A DNA stretch of 28,826 nt from Bigelowiella natans CCMP2755 (lineage: Eukaryota; Cercozoa; Chlorarachniophyceae). Shown here piece after piece: positions 19,980 to 28,826 of the stretch. Below the pieces are notes generated by a model that ran no database searches, was not told the DNA's origin, and saw nothing but the letters and a program-made list of their open reading frames with translations. Positions within the stretch are counted from its first letter, which is position 1, and each line of letters opens with the position of its first letter. The DNA lies in the NCBI GenBank assembly GCA_000320545.1, contig ADNK01001601.1:1-28826 (forward strand), read 5' to 3'. The translations under genes and the position numbers were made by a program.

Positions 19980-21041
19980 ATGAATGATGCTTCTTTTGAA
20001 GGTCTGTTGGAAATCGTTCGACGCATTTTCTCTCCGTTCTTTTGGCAGCAAAAAAGAGTGTTGGGATTGCTGTTGTTCTTCGTTTCATGTTACTGTTGTG
20101 ACCAAAAAAAGTGGTCTTGAGAGGTTTCTGTCGGTTGTGAAATCATCTAATTTTGGCGCCAAACAAGAGTTTTGATTTGTCATCACATGATGGAATTGCT
20201 TTGTCGCCTTATGACAAAAAAAAGTGGTCTTGAGAGGTTCTTATTTTACTTTCTGTTGAAAAAATACGTGATCAAGTGCAAAAAAAGCTCCTTGCGACGC
20301 AGGTAGATCTAGCTATTTTGGGCTAATTTTGTCGATGTTTCCTTTTTCTCAACTCATTAAATGATAAACTTGTCGTTGTGTCTACAAAATAATCCTTTTT
20401 GTTGTGTCGCAGAAACACTTCACGCAGCACAATTCGGTGGACAAAAGAGGATTTTTGAAAGAAACGGATTCCAGGACCCCCAATAGTGGGGAAGTCAAGG
20501 ATGCGACTAAACTAATCTGGAATACGAGACTTTTCCTGCTGGGACTACTGGTTCTTCGAGCTCATTGTCCCGTCGTCTGCTCTCGCCAGCACATTTGCTT
20601 AGGTGAAAACATCACAACTTAAGCGAATGCGTACCCTTGTGAACTCCACCCAGTCAACAGTGGTCTGAGGGAATTTTTCCTGAGGAGTAATTAATTTGCA
20701 AAAAAATGACTAAATGAATGGTAATTTTGTGATAAATAAGGGATCCCGGTTAAAAACAATATCATGTGGTCACATAGTTCTTCTATGTACCCGTTCTCTT
20801 AGGTGACGTACGGCCACACCAAGAAGGGGTGGATTTCTTCAGAATTCTCTTTGTGTGCGTTCGAGGGTTCGTAGCTGGCAGCCGATTGAACCATTTCTCG
20901 TGGACTACCTCGGAGAAATCCAGTCCCTTCTTGCACATGCTCGACATTCTGGACGCAGAAATTATGTACATTAGGACCTATTTATGGGATACGACTATGA
21001 ATTTGTCGCATTTCGAGCATAATGTACCGGAACTTTGGTAA
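19980..21041 (+). CDS. Putative two-pass membrane protein, four exons, 198 aa
   Basis: Not recognised. Proposed exons 19980-20081, 20237-20302, 20413-20602, 20803-21041 (TAA). Phases agree at all three junctions (0, 0, 1). Joining the first two exons makes one continuous hydrophobic segment (VLGLLLFF plus VLILLS) directly after a basic KR, which argues for that splice although its donor (TTC|GTTTCA) is weak. A second hydrophobic segment, RLFLLGLLVL, follows in exon 3, then a Cys/His-rich stretch (HCPVVCSRQHICLGD). Exon 4 has FLHMLDILDAEIMYIRTYLW and looks like a folded helical domain. Exons 3 and 4 are the best supported (acceptors TGTCGCAG and TCTCTTAG, donor TTAG|GTGAAA). The start codon could lie elsewhere. 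Confidence 0.5.
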
Positions 21042-21296
21042 CCTAAGTTGAGCGAAGAAACATTAAAATGTTTTCTCCTAGCCGACCCGAAGGGCATGGC
21101 GGATTGGACACTGCGACTTGAGGAGTTCCTACGCGCTGGGCTACGTCCGTGAAAATCCCCTAACCACCCAACCCTGCTCGTCTGTAAAAATACCCGCCCG
21201 CGCTTTTTCTCATACATTCATAATCGAATCACCCAGACCGCTTCCCCCCCCCCGAACATTTCCTTTCATCGAACCACAGCTAACAGAAGTAGTCTT

Positions 21297-22316
21297 ATGA
21301 GTACCCCCAGCACTAAGCAACGGGCCCTCCGAGAAAAGCCACTTACAAACCTGCAGTTGCTAAAGCATGCCCGATCTAACGATAGGGTTTGTCAAGGACC
21401 TGGCTTAACGATAAAGAAGAGCCTCCCCCCACAGAAACTTGACTTCCAAACGAGGAACCTCTCGCCTTCGACGAGAAAAGGAGACTGCCTTGTTGAGGCA
21501 GCCATTGCCGCCCGCGTCGCCAACATCCGATCACGAGTTACAGAAACGGACAAGCAAGACGCAAAAAGTAGGAAGCGGTCTTACAAACATTCAAATACTG
21601 AAGGAGCTAGCGCCGGTTCCATCCGCATGCAGCCACGCTCGGAAAGGAGGAAGGCATCTAAGAAGCAGCGCCGCAAACGTGTACTTCTGCTGTCCCCATC
21701 GCCAACAGAGACCCACTGCGCCTTTCCGATCCATCAGTTAGGTGACAAGTTAAAGGCACGCGAAGATTCAGTGCCTCTGACTTTCCGTGAAGCATCAACC
21801 CCACCACGCCCAAGTAATCCATTAACTGCCTCCCCTAGCTTGGCAGGAGCATCTTCCCCACCCTCTCTTCCAGTAGGCTTGCAATCGCACGTGGGTGTCA
21901 TTATATCTCATAAGGGCTCTGAGCCGATGAAGAGGATCGGACGCCGCACGTTAATCGTCGAGCTTCCGAAAGCTTTGCCGTCATATGCACATTGGCTCAC
22001 CGTTGGGATAGTAACTTGGCCAGGTAGAAAGAGCAAATCAGGGCGCTTGACTCTGATGAACTTCAAATCCCCGACATCTGTCGAGCTGCTCTTGTGCTCG
22101 GAGGCTGATGAGAACAAAGTAGACGAGGACTATCATCACGTCCCAACCGTGGTTCCAGAATCCGTGCTAAGAGTGCGCTTTGCGATTCTTAGAAAAGTCC
22201 GTCGGATTCGGATCGGCACCCCGGCCACCAAACTTCGTCTACGTCTTAATACGGATAGCTGTATTGCAAGAAATCTTAATCGCTCTCCCTTGCAAGCACC
22301 TGAGTTCAAGCTATGA
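21297..22316 (+). CDS. Intronless basic protein of unknown function, 339 aa
   Basis: A single uninterrupted frame from ATG (21297-21299) to TGA. No family is recognised. The N-terminal half is basic and probably disordered, with a Lys/Arg block (SERRKASKKQRRKRVLLL) that could be a nuclear signal and a Ser/Pro linker (TPPRPSNPLTASPSLAG). The C-terminal third is more ordered: RTLIVELPKALPSY, LTVGIVTWPGRKSKSG, and a basic RLRLRLNT end. It follows the preceding plus-strand gene by 255 bases. It is the only long intronless gene here, and its codon use and base composition feel flatter than its neighbours. It could be a retroposed copy, a gene from a mobile or viral element, or just intronless. Possible polyadenylation signal AATAAA at about 22488. 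Confidence 0.6.
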   Translation: MSTPSTKQRALREKPLTNLQLLKHARSNDRVCQGPGLTIKKSLPPQKLDFQTRNLSPSTRKGDCLVEAAIAARVANIRSRVTETDKQDAKSRKRSYKHSNTEGASAGSIRMQPRSERRKASKKQRRKRVLLLSPSPTETHCAFPIHQLGDKLKAREDSVPLTFREASTPPRPSNPLTASPSLAGASSPPSLPVGLQSHVGVIISHKGSEPMKRIGRRTLIVELPKALPSYAHWLTVGIVTWPGRKSKSGRLTLMNFKSPTSVELLLCSEADENKVDEDYHHVPTVVPESVLRVRFAILRKVRRIRIGTPATKLRLRLNTDSCIARNLNRSPLQAPEFKL

Positions 22317-23994
22317 GTAGAGGGAGAGATGTCAGGCTTGTTGATAAGCCATTAACGGCCTTTGTAGAATCTCCTTCCAGCCATACTGCTGGTTGTGTTC
22401 CCTACGAAGTCTAACTATTATTCATTAATCCTTACCATGTAAATTAGAGTTATCCATCCAACAGAGGAGTTGATAGATCCCTGCCGGAATAAAAACAAAG
22501 TAACCGTATCTTAAAAAAGCCATGGTCTAGTGTTATAACATGAAACTTTGTTTAAAGTTAAAGTCAGCCCAAAACTTCGTATTGCATTAGTCGTCATACC
22601 CTCTATCCGTCTTGGACTCATAGAAGTAGTCTATAAGTTATATATACATCAAACGTGAAGCACCTGATGTTATAACCGAGTTAGAATTTTATTTTCTATT
22701 TCGTCAATAAGTCAAAAAGTATGAAAATGGCCACAAGGTCTTTTTGTTTATGTTGATTTAATTGTTGATTAGCCTACAAATTGGATAAATGTGGCTCATG
22801 AATTTTCATCTGAGTGTCACGTAGTACTTCAACATGTGCAACATGTCTCATAAAACATCATTTGCGAGTCAACGCGTGTAACGCAGCCGATTGTTGTGTT
22901 TACGGGTTATGCGGCGGTCTCCGCGCGTGAGTGCTTTGCGTGGTCGCGATGACTAAAGCGTTCGGTTCGCCAATGTGCTCTAATATCAAGCAATGCATTC
23001 TTTGCGTGATGATGAGCACAACCACATGGTGGCGAACGTGCGCAGCGCCATCAATTTGCCGCTGCCACAGCTGCACTGTGCTAGCTGTGGGCGCAGATCG
23101 AAGATTGCGTGCGCCACACGTTCTAGCGTTGTGTGTGCTCACTCATCGCATCATGATCGACACACTCGCTCAGCACCTTTGTGGCTAGATCATCGATCAC
23201 GCCTCCATCCATCTGCACACGGGCATCCTTCTTGAGCGTGCGCTGTGCTGCACACGTCTGATTGACCTGTTCATGTTGTCACGGTTGCGCGCCCGTGACT
23301 CATCATCGGTGTCTCTCGTCGGCCATGCCAGCATGGCACAACGCTGATGACTGTTCGTGAACCCACGTCTCGTGAGTGTTGGCAAGCTAGCAAGCTGCAT
23401 GTTGAAAAACATTGCACCTTTGGAACATCGTGACAGGCTTCATCGCTTTCTAGCTTTGTGCAGTGCCGCTGTTGAGCGAGTGCAACAAAACGTTGCATTG
23501 TTCGAAATCCACCTTGCTAGTGCACTCCGTGGCGTCACAGTCAGTCAGTCAGTCAGAAAGAAAGAAAGAAGCCTTTGATGGTGAACCAACACTAGAAACG
23601 TTGTGCACCTTCCACCGCTCTAGTGCTGTTGCACTTTGTTGTGCTTCTTCCACCCACCTCAAAAAGTGGCTCAATCGAGTTGCACTTCGTCAAAGGGAGA
23701 AGAGCGTTTGTGGTCCATGGGACACAAAGGACACTTGCGGTTTCAGAACCGAACAGCTTTCTGAGCAACCGGGACAAGTGTGCAACACGTCAGCACCCTG
23801 CGACACGAAACACTTTTCTCCTTCATGATCTTCAAAAAAACGCAACTCGATTGAGCTTTTGTTTGAGGTGGAAGGAGCACAACCAGACAACAGGCTAGCA
23901 GGGTGCGAGGTGAAAGGTGCTTGACACTGGCTGTCAAAGCAATGAAAAATGATGATGAACTGTGCAGAGTTGCTCCTGTGCACAGACATTGCGA

Positions 23995-24112
23995 GTGCTC
24001 ATGAGCACGAGTCACTCGTGAGTGGCTCATGAGCCACTCGTGGGATTTTCCCGAAACTCGTGTTGCTTGCGAATCAAAAGCACTCTGGCACTCGTGAGCC
24101 ACTCGTGAGTCA
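23995..24112. repeat. Cluster of perfect palindromes and CTCGTGAGT boxes
   Basis: A 14-base palindrome (23995-24008, core CTCATGAG) and a 20-base palindrome (24020-24039, same core) sit among repeated ACTCGTGAG words. Confidence 0.9.
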
Positions 24113-24839
24113 CCTGACATTTTTGGGTGATTTCACTTTGAAAATGTCTGATTTTCAGCTTTGCTCTGAGAAGAACAGCTAGACAGGCAAAACGTGGTCA
24201 CTTCGTGATCAGTGATCATCTCGTGCTTGGTCAAGTGCACGCATTGTCAACAATCACATCATCGTGTGACACGCAATCACGTGAGCTGACAGCGCAACGA
24301 CATGCCAGCATGATTGTCAACAATGTGACAATGCATGTGATCAAATCATCAAATGGCGCGCGCATTGCTCAACGCACAACGCATGCGCGGCGTGTTTCGC
24401 AACAACGCAGCCCGCCGCACGCCGCACTGCGCTGTTGAACACACACAGCACGCACAACACGCACACACCGCACGACCGCGTGCACAAGTGCGTGTGGGTG
24501 TCGTGCATTGTCGCATTGTCCAGATTCTGTGCATGCGATGGCATCAAATTGGTGAAGATGGCCGTGATGCAGACGTGAGTGGTGCAGTGGCACACGACCG
24601 CGCGTGCGCTGGCGCAGTGGCGCAGTGGCGCAGTGGGGCGCAGGCCAGCAGGGACTTTCGGCTCTGCTGGTCCACGCTGGTGACCACAGTGACCACTGGG
24701 AGGGAGGCAGGGACTGCAGCCGAAATTCCCTCACGAGTCACTCACGAGTGATTCATGAGTGATTCATGATGTTGGTTTCGACTTTTTCCGGGATGCGCTC
24801 ACGTGCACTCGTGAACACGCAAGTGCCTGCACAGGAACA

Positions 24840-25205
24840 ACTCTGGAACTGCACTTCCAAAACGTTGCAAGACACTTGCAGTGTGCGAACAATGAACAAT
24901 GATGATGAACTGCGTTTCCAAAGTGTTGCAAGACACTTGACAAGTGTGCGAAACGCAGTGCCTCGAACTGGCTTCAGTGAGGATCGACTGATTGGCAGAC
25001 AAGCAGGGTTTTTCAAATTGGTGTGATCTTGAATCTGGCTGTCATGGAACGATGCAACTAGCAGCAACGTGGCGACGACGCAAGACATCTGCGTGAAAAC
25101 TTGCGTACTCACGATCTGCTCTGAGTAGGAACTTCCTGAAGGCCATGTCTGCGCGAAACGCAGTGCCTCGAACTGACTTCAGTGAGGATCAACTGCTCGT
25201 AGCAA
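24840..25205. repeat. Local duplications within the spacer
   Basis: GTTGCAAGACACTTG occurs at about 24864 and 24926, each preceded by a CTTCCAAAA/TTTCCAAAG stretch. CGAAACGCAGTGCCTCGAAC with the following TTCAGTGAGGATC occurs at about 24949 and again at about 25155, with two substitutions. Confidence 0.85.
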
Positions 25206-25448
25206 ACCGTGAGATGAAACAGAGTCCTGAAATTGTTTCTGCGACAATGAACAAAATCAGCTTTTGTCTACGAGTCGTACGAGCACACGCTCATTCACAT
25301 GATCAAGACAATCTACGAGTAGGCAATTCACACGCTGAGTCACTGTCGCAGTCATGAAATCCCCTGTGTTCTGCAAGCTTCGCACTATCGCATCGCACAT
25401 TCCTCCCGATCATTCATCGAAGGAGAGACAGACGCTCAGTCTGCAGTC

Positions 25449-26766
25449 ATGGAAGACGATGGAGGATTCAACTTGAAGTTTCGGAAGGTCGGGCCATTTC
25501 CAGATTGCACACCAACCACCAAGTCTGACTTCCAGACCCTGCGGGATGGGAAACCCGCTGTTGTCCATTTTTACACCGGGTATTTCCACAAACCTCCATA
25601 TTTTTCATCGATTCACATGCATCACAGTAAAAATTGCTTGCAGGTGAGGAGGGTGTTGGCCCTGTGCGGAGCAGATGGAGCGCTGGGCCAAGGACAGCTT
25701 CTTCAAGGACAGCGTTTTCTTCCTTACTCTTTCATTAGCAGGGCCTGGTCTCGCTCGAACCTTCGCAGACCGATACCAGCTTAAAAAGGTGCAGAACGCC
25801 TTCGTTGAGAATGAATGGGAGATGCCAACATCAGGGCAGCTTGGGTGCCAAGGATTCTTGATATTCAACAAGAAGGGCAGACTGGTCGTCCCTAAATCGG
25901 AGCCATTTCTTGATGTGGGGGATGTTGCCTTCCAGGACGTTGAGTTTCAGTTGCAGACGCTGCTGGCTGAGGACGAAGGAGGAGAGCAAAGCGCGGTTCT
26001 GGCAGAAGGACAGGAAGTGAAGATCATACGCTTGACAAGGCACGCCCGAGTTAATGGGATTGTCGGTGTCATTAAGGGTTATGATAAGAAGGAGAGTCGT
26101 TACGAGGTGCTTCTCAGCGGCCAAACTAAGACACATCTAATAAGGCCTTACAACATTCTCCCGCTCACCCGCACTGCTGTGCGTAGGAAGAAACAAAGAA
26201 CTTCCGCCAGAACATCTACTTCGTGATCCACAGCCGGTCCTGGAGGTTGCTCCATGCCAACCACAGAGACCGGATGCAAGGATAGCAAGCCTGCTCCTGC
26301 AAAGTCTGAGCAGGAGGCTAAGGAAGACGCAGCGAAGGTTATGGAAGATTTTCCTTCCATTGGTGTGGATTTTATTGACAAGGAACATGATGATTGCTGG
26401 AAAAGTATCGCCAAGCTGCAACAATCAGGCTCCTTGGCTGACCTAATGACGGTGAAAGACACCCTCTTGGAGCACTTCAACCATGAGGAAAAGCTTTTCA
26501 CGTCCACTGGGTTCGACGATGGAGGGAGATTTTCGAAGACCGCATCCCATAACAAGGACCACGGAAACATCATCTCGGAGATTGACTCAGAGATAAGTAG
26601 AGTGAAGAACACGAAAAGCTCCTCCGAGCAAGAGGATGTTCCGTTTGAGTTTGCCTTAGCTCTAGCCAGGAGACTGAAAAAGCACACAGATCTCTACGAT
26701 ATGCAATATTCCTCGTTCATGGTCAATCATTTCAATCAGAAGCAGCAAAAAGCACAGAAAGTTTAG
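25449..26766 (+). CDS. Thioredoxin-fold (AhpC/TSA-like) and hemerythrin fusion, candidate selenoprotein
   Basis: Exon 1 is 25449-25579, ending GG|GTATTT in phase 2; exon 2 starts at 25644 after TTGCTTGCAG. The join reads HFYTG, then TGA (25645-25647), then GGCWPCAEQMERW. The TGA is thus the first position of U-G-G-C, beside a C-W-P-C motif, at the place where redoxins of this fold have their active site after a beta strand (AVVHFY). The rest of the fold follows: FFLTLSL, LGCQGFLIFNKKGRLVV. Then comes an SH3-like segment (ARVNGIVGVIKGYDKKESRY). At 26224 a second in-frame TGA occurs; a 63-base GT-AG intron, 26223-26285, would remove it in phase. The same frame then encodes a complete hemerythrin domain with all seven di-iron ligands: His in IDKEHDD, HFNHE, HNKDH, HTDLYD. 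The final stop is TAG. If TGA is a real stop, the locus would instead be a broken redoxin plus a separate hemerythrin gene whose ATG is 26254. Confidence 0.75.
26254..26766 (+). CDS. Hemerythrin domain (alternative stand-alone reading), 170 aa
   Basis: Hemerythrins bind O2 or sense oxygen/iron at a non-heme di-iron centre in a four-helix bundle. If the TGA at 26224-26226 is a true stop, this frame can start at ATG 26254, only 27 bases later. The ligand set is complete: His (EHDDCW), His and Glu (HFNHEEKLF), His and His (HNKDH), His and Asp (HTDLYD), in the canonical order. No signal or membrane segment is seen, so it is cytosolic in this form. The 27-base gap and shared frame make the fused reading more likely in my view. 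Confidence 0.7.
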   Translation: MPTTETGCKDSKPAPAKSEQEAKEDAAKVMEDFPSIGVDFIDKEHDDCWKSIAKLQQSGSLADLMTVKDTLLEHFNHEEKLFTSTGFDDGGRFSKTASHNKDHGNIISEIDSEISRVKNTKSSSEQEDVPFEFALALARRLKKHTDLYDMQYSSFMVNHFNQKQQKAQKV

Positions 26767-26804
26767 GCGGCCTTAGATTATTTGGACGTTGGACATGAGA
26801 TTAT

Positions 26805-26863
26805 CCTCGAAATTCTCAAATGAAACCTTTGATGCAAAAGCTCTTTAGGGAGACGCTTCGAGG
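26805..26863 (+). promoter_or_regulatory. Candidate SECIS-like element in the 3'UTR
   Basis: CCTCGAA (26805-26811) pairs perfectly with TTCGAGG (26857-26863). Between them lie ATGA (26820-26823), twelve bases, AAAA (26836-26839), and GA (26852-26853) at about the spacing of a eukaryotic SECIS core. The upper helix is weak (only CCT/AGG and GC/GC pair clearly), so this is a candidate and no more. It starts 39 bases after the TAG stop. Confidence 0.4.
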
Positions 26864-27905
26864 TGGAGAAAAAAACGGAATTTGAGTCCCTCATAGCTAC
26901 ACGTCAGTGTCACTGTATAGGCATTATAATTCATTCATGAAAGAACATTGTGCGGAGGAATCATTCTCATTTTTCAAAAGTCGTTCACGGAGAGCATACA
27001 ATGACGTTCAGATGCAAAAATCTTGAAAGGGAGGGCATATCTGGACAGAGACTTTACCATATGTGCATCTATCTGTTGGTAGCTGTAAAATGTTGTGAAT
27101 GAACTTTGTATCGATGTGATATCCATCTATCAGTGTACATAGCATGGACGTATATACCTGCATTTAGATGATGTGGCAGCGAGCAGTTGCGTAGCTCGCT
27201 TACAGCTGTGTGCTAGCGACGAGTATGCGGAGCGTAACCACCATATGAGAGCTGCACAGTATAGTAGGCGAGAGGCTCAAGGACTAGACAATAAATGTAC
27301 CCACTATGTACGCTAGTGCCGTCGTATACGGCTAATATATACACGCTATTATTATCATATAGTAATATGTTAGTACACATATATACATCGTATAGCTTAA
27401 TGTAAATAATATATAACGTTTATACCAGCCACACTATATATAGCACGCTAGCACGTGAGCTACGTGCAGCTGTGTACGACGTGCACGAGCAGCCGCATCT
27501 AATGTTGTATTGGCTTCCTACTGCTGCTAGCGAGCAATACACCACGAGAGACGCTATACAGCATGATGAGCTAATAAACTAGTAAATCGTCAATGACAAT
27601 TACATCCATCTAGACAGTCTCATATAATGCACTTTAAGCTCTATAAGGCTACGCGCTGTAACTGTAGCTATTACCGCAGCTTTGCACAGCTACATTAGGA
27701 TGATATTGATAAAATTTAATGTGTTCCTCCATTATACCCGTCTCGTACACACACAAACACATATTATGCAAATATATAATGAGACATATAACTTTTAATG
27801 ACATGCATGAGAATTTCTTGCCTGCTGGGTCACATTTGTGCTTACAGCGGGGCCAACCGAGGTGTACACTGTGGCGTCCCTTCTTGCCTTACAAGCATAT
27901 GCAGC
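26864..27905. other. Intergenic spacer between convergent genes
   Basis: No exon supported. From about 27120 the sequence is rich in short palindromes (AGCTACGTGCAGCT, TATATA, GCTAGC) and small hairpins such as GCGAGC/GCTCGC near 27178-27198 and GCCGT/ACGGC at 27318-27332, the same style as the other spacers. Plus-strand open frames after 27719 are antisense to the kinase exon. Confidence 0.65.
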
Positions 27906-28750
27906 TCAAGCCTGCCCTGCAGTTGGGGCGTATGAGAGATGGAAATCGTCAAACCACGGATTCGCAAGGGCTTCGTTCACGGTAATTCTTTTATCAGGAT
28001 CCTGCATTATTATTAGGCGATCATCAAGGCGCTTGATTGCAACAATAACGCTAAGTCTGACCAACTGCATCGCAGGCAAGCACCAACAGGAGGAGACGCA
28101 CCTTCATGAGAAATCTAAGCAAGAGGCTGCATGCCATGGGGGACACGAATTTCCACCTCGGGTGTCTAAAACTTACCTGCCCATGAAGAAGAAGAGTAGG
28201 AGTAGTTATACTAACAGAGCAACGACTATATGACGATTCTAGCGGCAAGAAATGCTTGCAGGAAAAGGCCGGTTTTCGCACACAAATTTCGATGGGTTTG
28301 TGTGATGATAAGATGGCGACCGCTAGTACTACATGATGAAGTTAACCGCTATTTTCGGTGTTGTTGCATTGCTGTGTTTAGGGAGTACCGAGGAGGTCAG
28401 GGTACGGTGTACAACATCAGCCTTTGATTTTCCATCAAACGGCAACCCGCCGCGCAGCATCAGATAAAATATCACTCCTATCACCACAACATACACACAC
28501 ACACACACACACACACACGGAGCGCGTTAAGAAATATCATTTCATATGAGTTCATTCATTTTCCCGTCCGTTACTCTCTAAACGAGAAGGACCTACGAGT
28601 CTGGCCGGGGGGGGGGGACATGAAGTATCATCACCATCGTAGCAGCAGCGGTAGCTAGCAATAATGACGATAGAAATGGCGTCATCACCACCACGTACCT
28701 ATGCTCCAGATATCAACCGCTTTGGTGTAACCTTTGTTGCGCAATACCTC
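27906..28750 (-). CDS. Protein kinase, CAMK/CDPK-like, C-terminal part (5' end outside window)
   Basis: Ser/Thr protein kinase catalytic domain, subdomains VIII to XI. Minus-strand exons with agreeing phases: 28750-28699, 28477-28389, 28176-28102, 28001-27906 (TGA). The first gives EVLRNKGYTKAVDIWSIG, the end of the APE motif and the D-x-W-S-x-G of subdomain IX. The second gives VIFYLMLRGGLPFDG, the helix F-G region typical of calcium/calmodulin-type kinases. The third gives SFRHPRWKFVSPMAC and LLLRFLM, and the fourth DPDKRITVNEALANPWF, the conserved Arg of subdomain XI. About 15 residues follow before the stop, so there are no C-terminal EF-hands unless another exon is missed. ATP-binding and catalytic loops must lie upstream of the window. 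Confidence 0.85.
28492..28518. repeat. (CA)n microsatellite in a kinase intron
   Basis: In transcript sense it is a (TG)n run just upstream of the acceptor GTGATAG that starts the exon at 28477. Confidence 0.95.
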
Positions 28751-28826
28751 CTGAGGTGGTTATGGAAGAGATGAGCTGCTGTCAAGAGATGCTATTTCGA
28801 TGTGTCAACTATTGTGGTATCTCCCA

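Larger units (their letters stand above)
22317..25448. other. Long repeat- and palindrome-rich intergenic spacer
   Basis: No gene supported in 3.1 kb. The first 550 bases are AT-rich and may hold the 3'UTR of the upstream gene. From about 22860 the sequence becomes GC-richer with CATG, TGCGC and GCTAGC words. Notable parts: perfect palindromes 23995-24008 and 24020-24039; CTCGTGAGT boxes at 24000-24112 and 24730-24765; three GGCGCAGTG units at 24612-24638; CAGT and AAAG short repeats at 23540-23570; and a duplicated block (24840-24992 and 25150-25205). Many overlapping short open frames occur on both strands and look like chance in a stop-poor sequence. Confidence 0.7.

Noticed and set aside
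24341-24751. Overlapping 60-130 codon frames on both strands
   Set aside because: GC-rich, stop-poor sequence with tandem GGCGCAGTG units; frames overlap on both strands with no splice sites or protein-like composition.
27838-28233. Plus-strand frame of 131 codons
   Set aside because: Antisense to two well-supported protein kinase exons on the minus strand.

Overview
The window is nuclear DNA from a eukaryotic microbe, most likely a photosynthetic alga with a complex (secondary) plastid. Almost every gene is split by short GT-AG introns, and the introns and spacers are full of simple repeats. An m-type thioredoxin carries a hydrophobic signal sequence followed by a basic, Ser/Met/Arg-containing leader, which is the bipartite signal-plus-transit arrangement of proteins imported into secondary plastids. 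There is no Phe right after the predicted signal cleavage region. That fits chlorarachniophytes (for example Bigelowiella) better than cryptophytes or diatoms, but the assignment is an inference. TAA, TAG and TGA are all used as ordinary stops.

Layout: (1) 2-2344 (+), 3' part of an unidentified gene. (2) 2345-4537, a palindrome-rich spacer. (3) 6582-4538 (-), an ankyrin-repeat protein in about ten small exons. (4) 7084-9865 (+), a large multi-pass membrane protein with eleven copies of a Leu-x-x-Trp-acidic motif. (5) 9866-11591, a second palindrome-rich spacer. (6) 11592-13302 (+), plastid thioredoxin m in five exons. (7) 17630-14384 (-), an acidic, poly-Asp protein whose introns carry dense microsatellites. 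(8) 19603-17701 (-), a basic membrane-anchored protein in eleven exons, all in phase. (9) 19980-21041 (+), a small putative membrane protein. (10) 21297-22316 (+), an intronless 339-residue basic ORF. (11) 22317-25448, a long repeat-rich spacer. (12) 25449-26766 (+), a thioredoxin-fold protein with an in-frame TGA at a U-x-x-C position, followed in the same frame by an SH3-like segment and a complete hemerythrin domain. (13) 28750-27906 (-), the 3' end of a CAMK-like protein kinase.

The best candidate for something new is the redox/hemerythrin locus. The TGA sits exactly where a redox Cys/Sec would be, the last stop is TAG, and a SECIS-like fold can be drawn about 40 bases after it. The second is the membrane protein with repeated basic-LxxW-acidic motifs. 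The third is the non-genic DNA, where blocks of ACATGTG palindromes are bounded by matched pairs of hairpins. Exon coordinates were derived by hand from splice signals and phase agreement; no search or transcript data was available.
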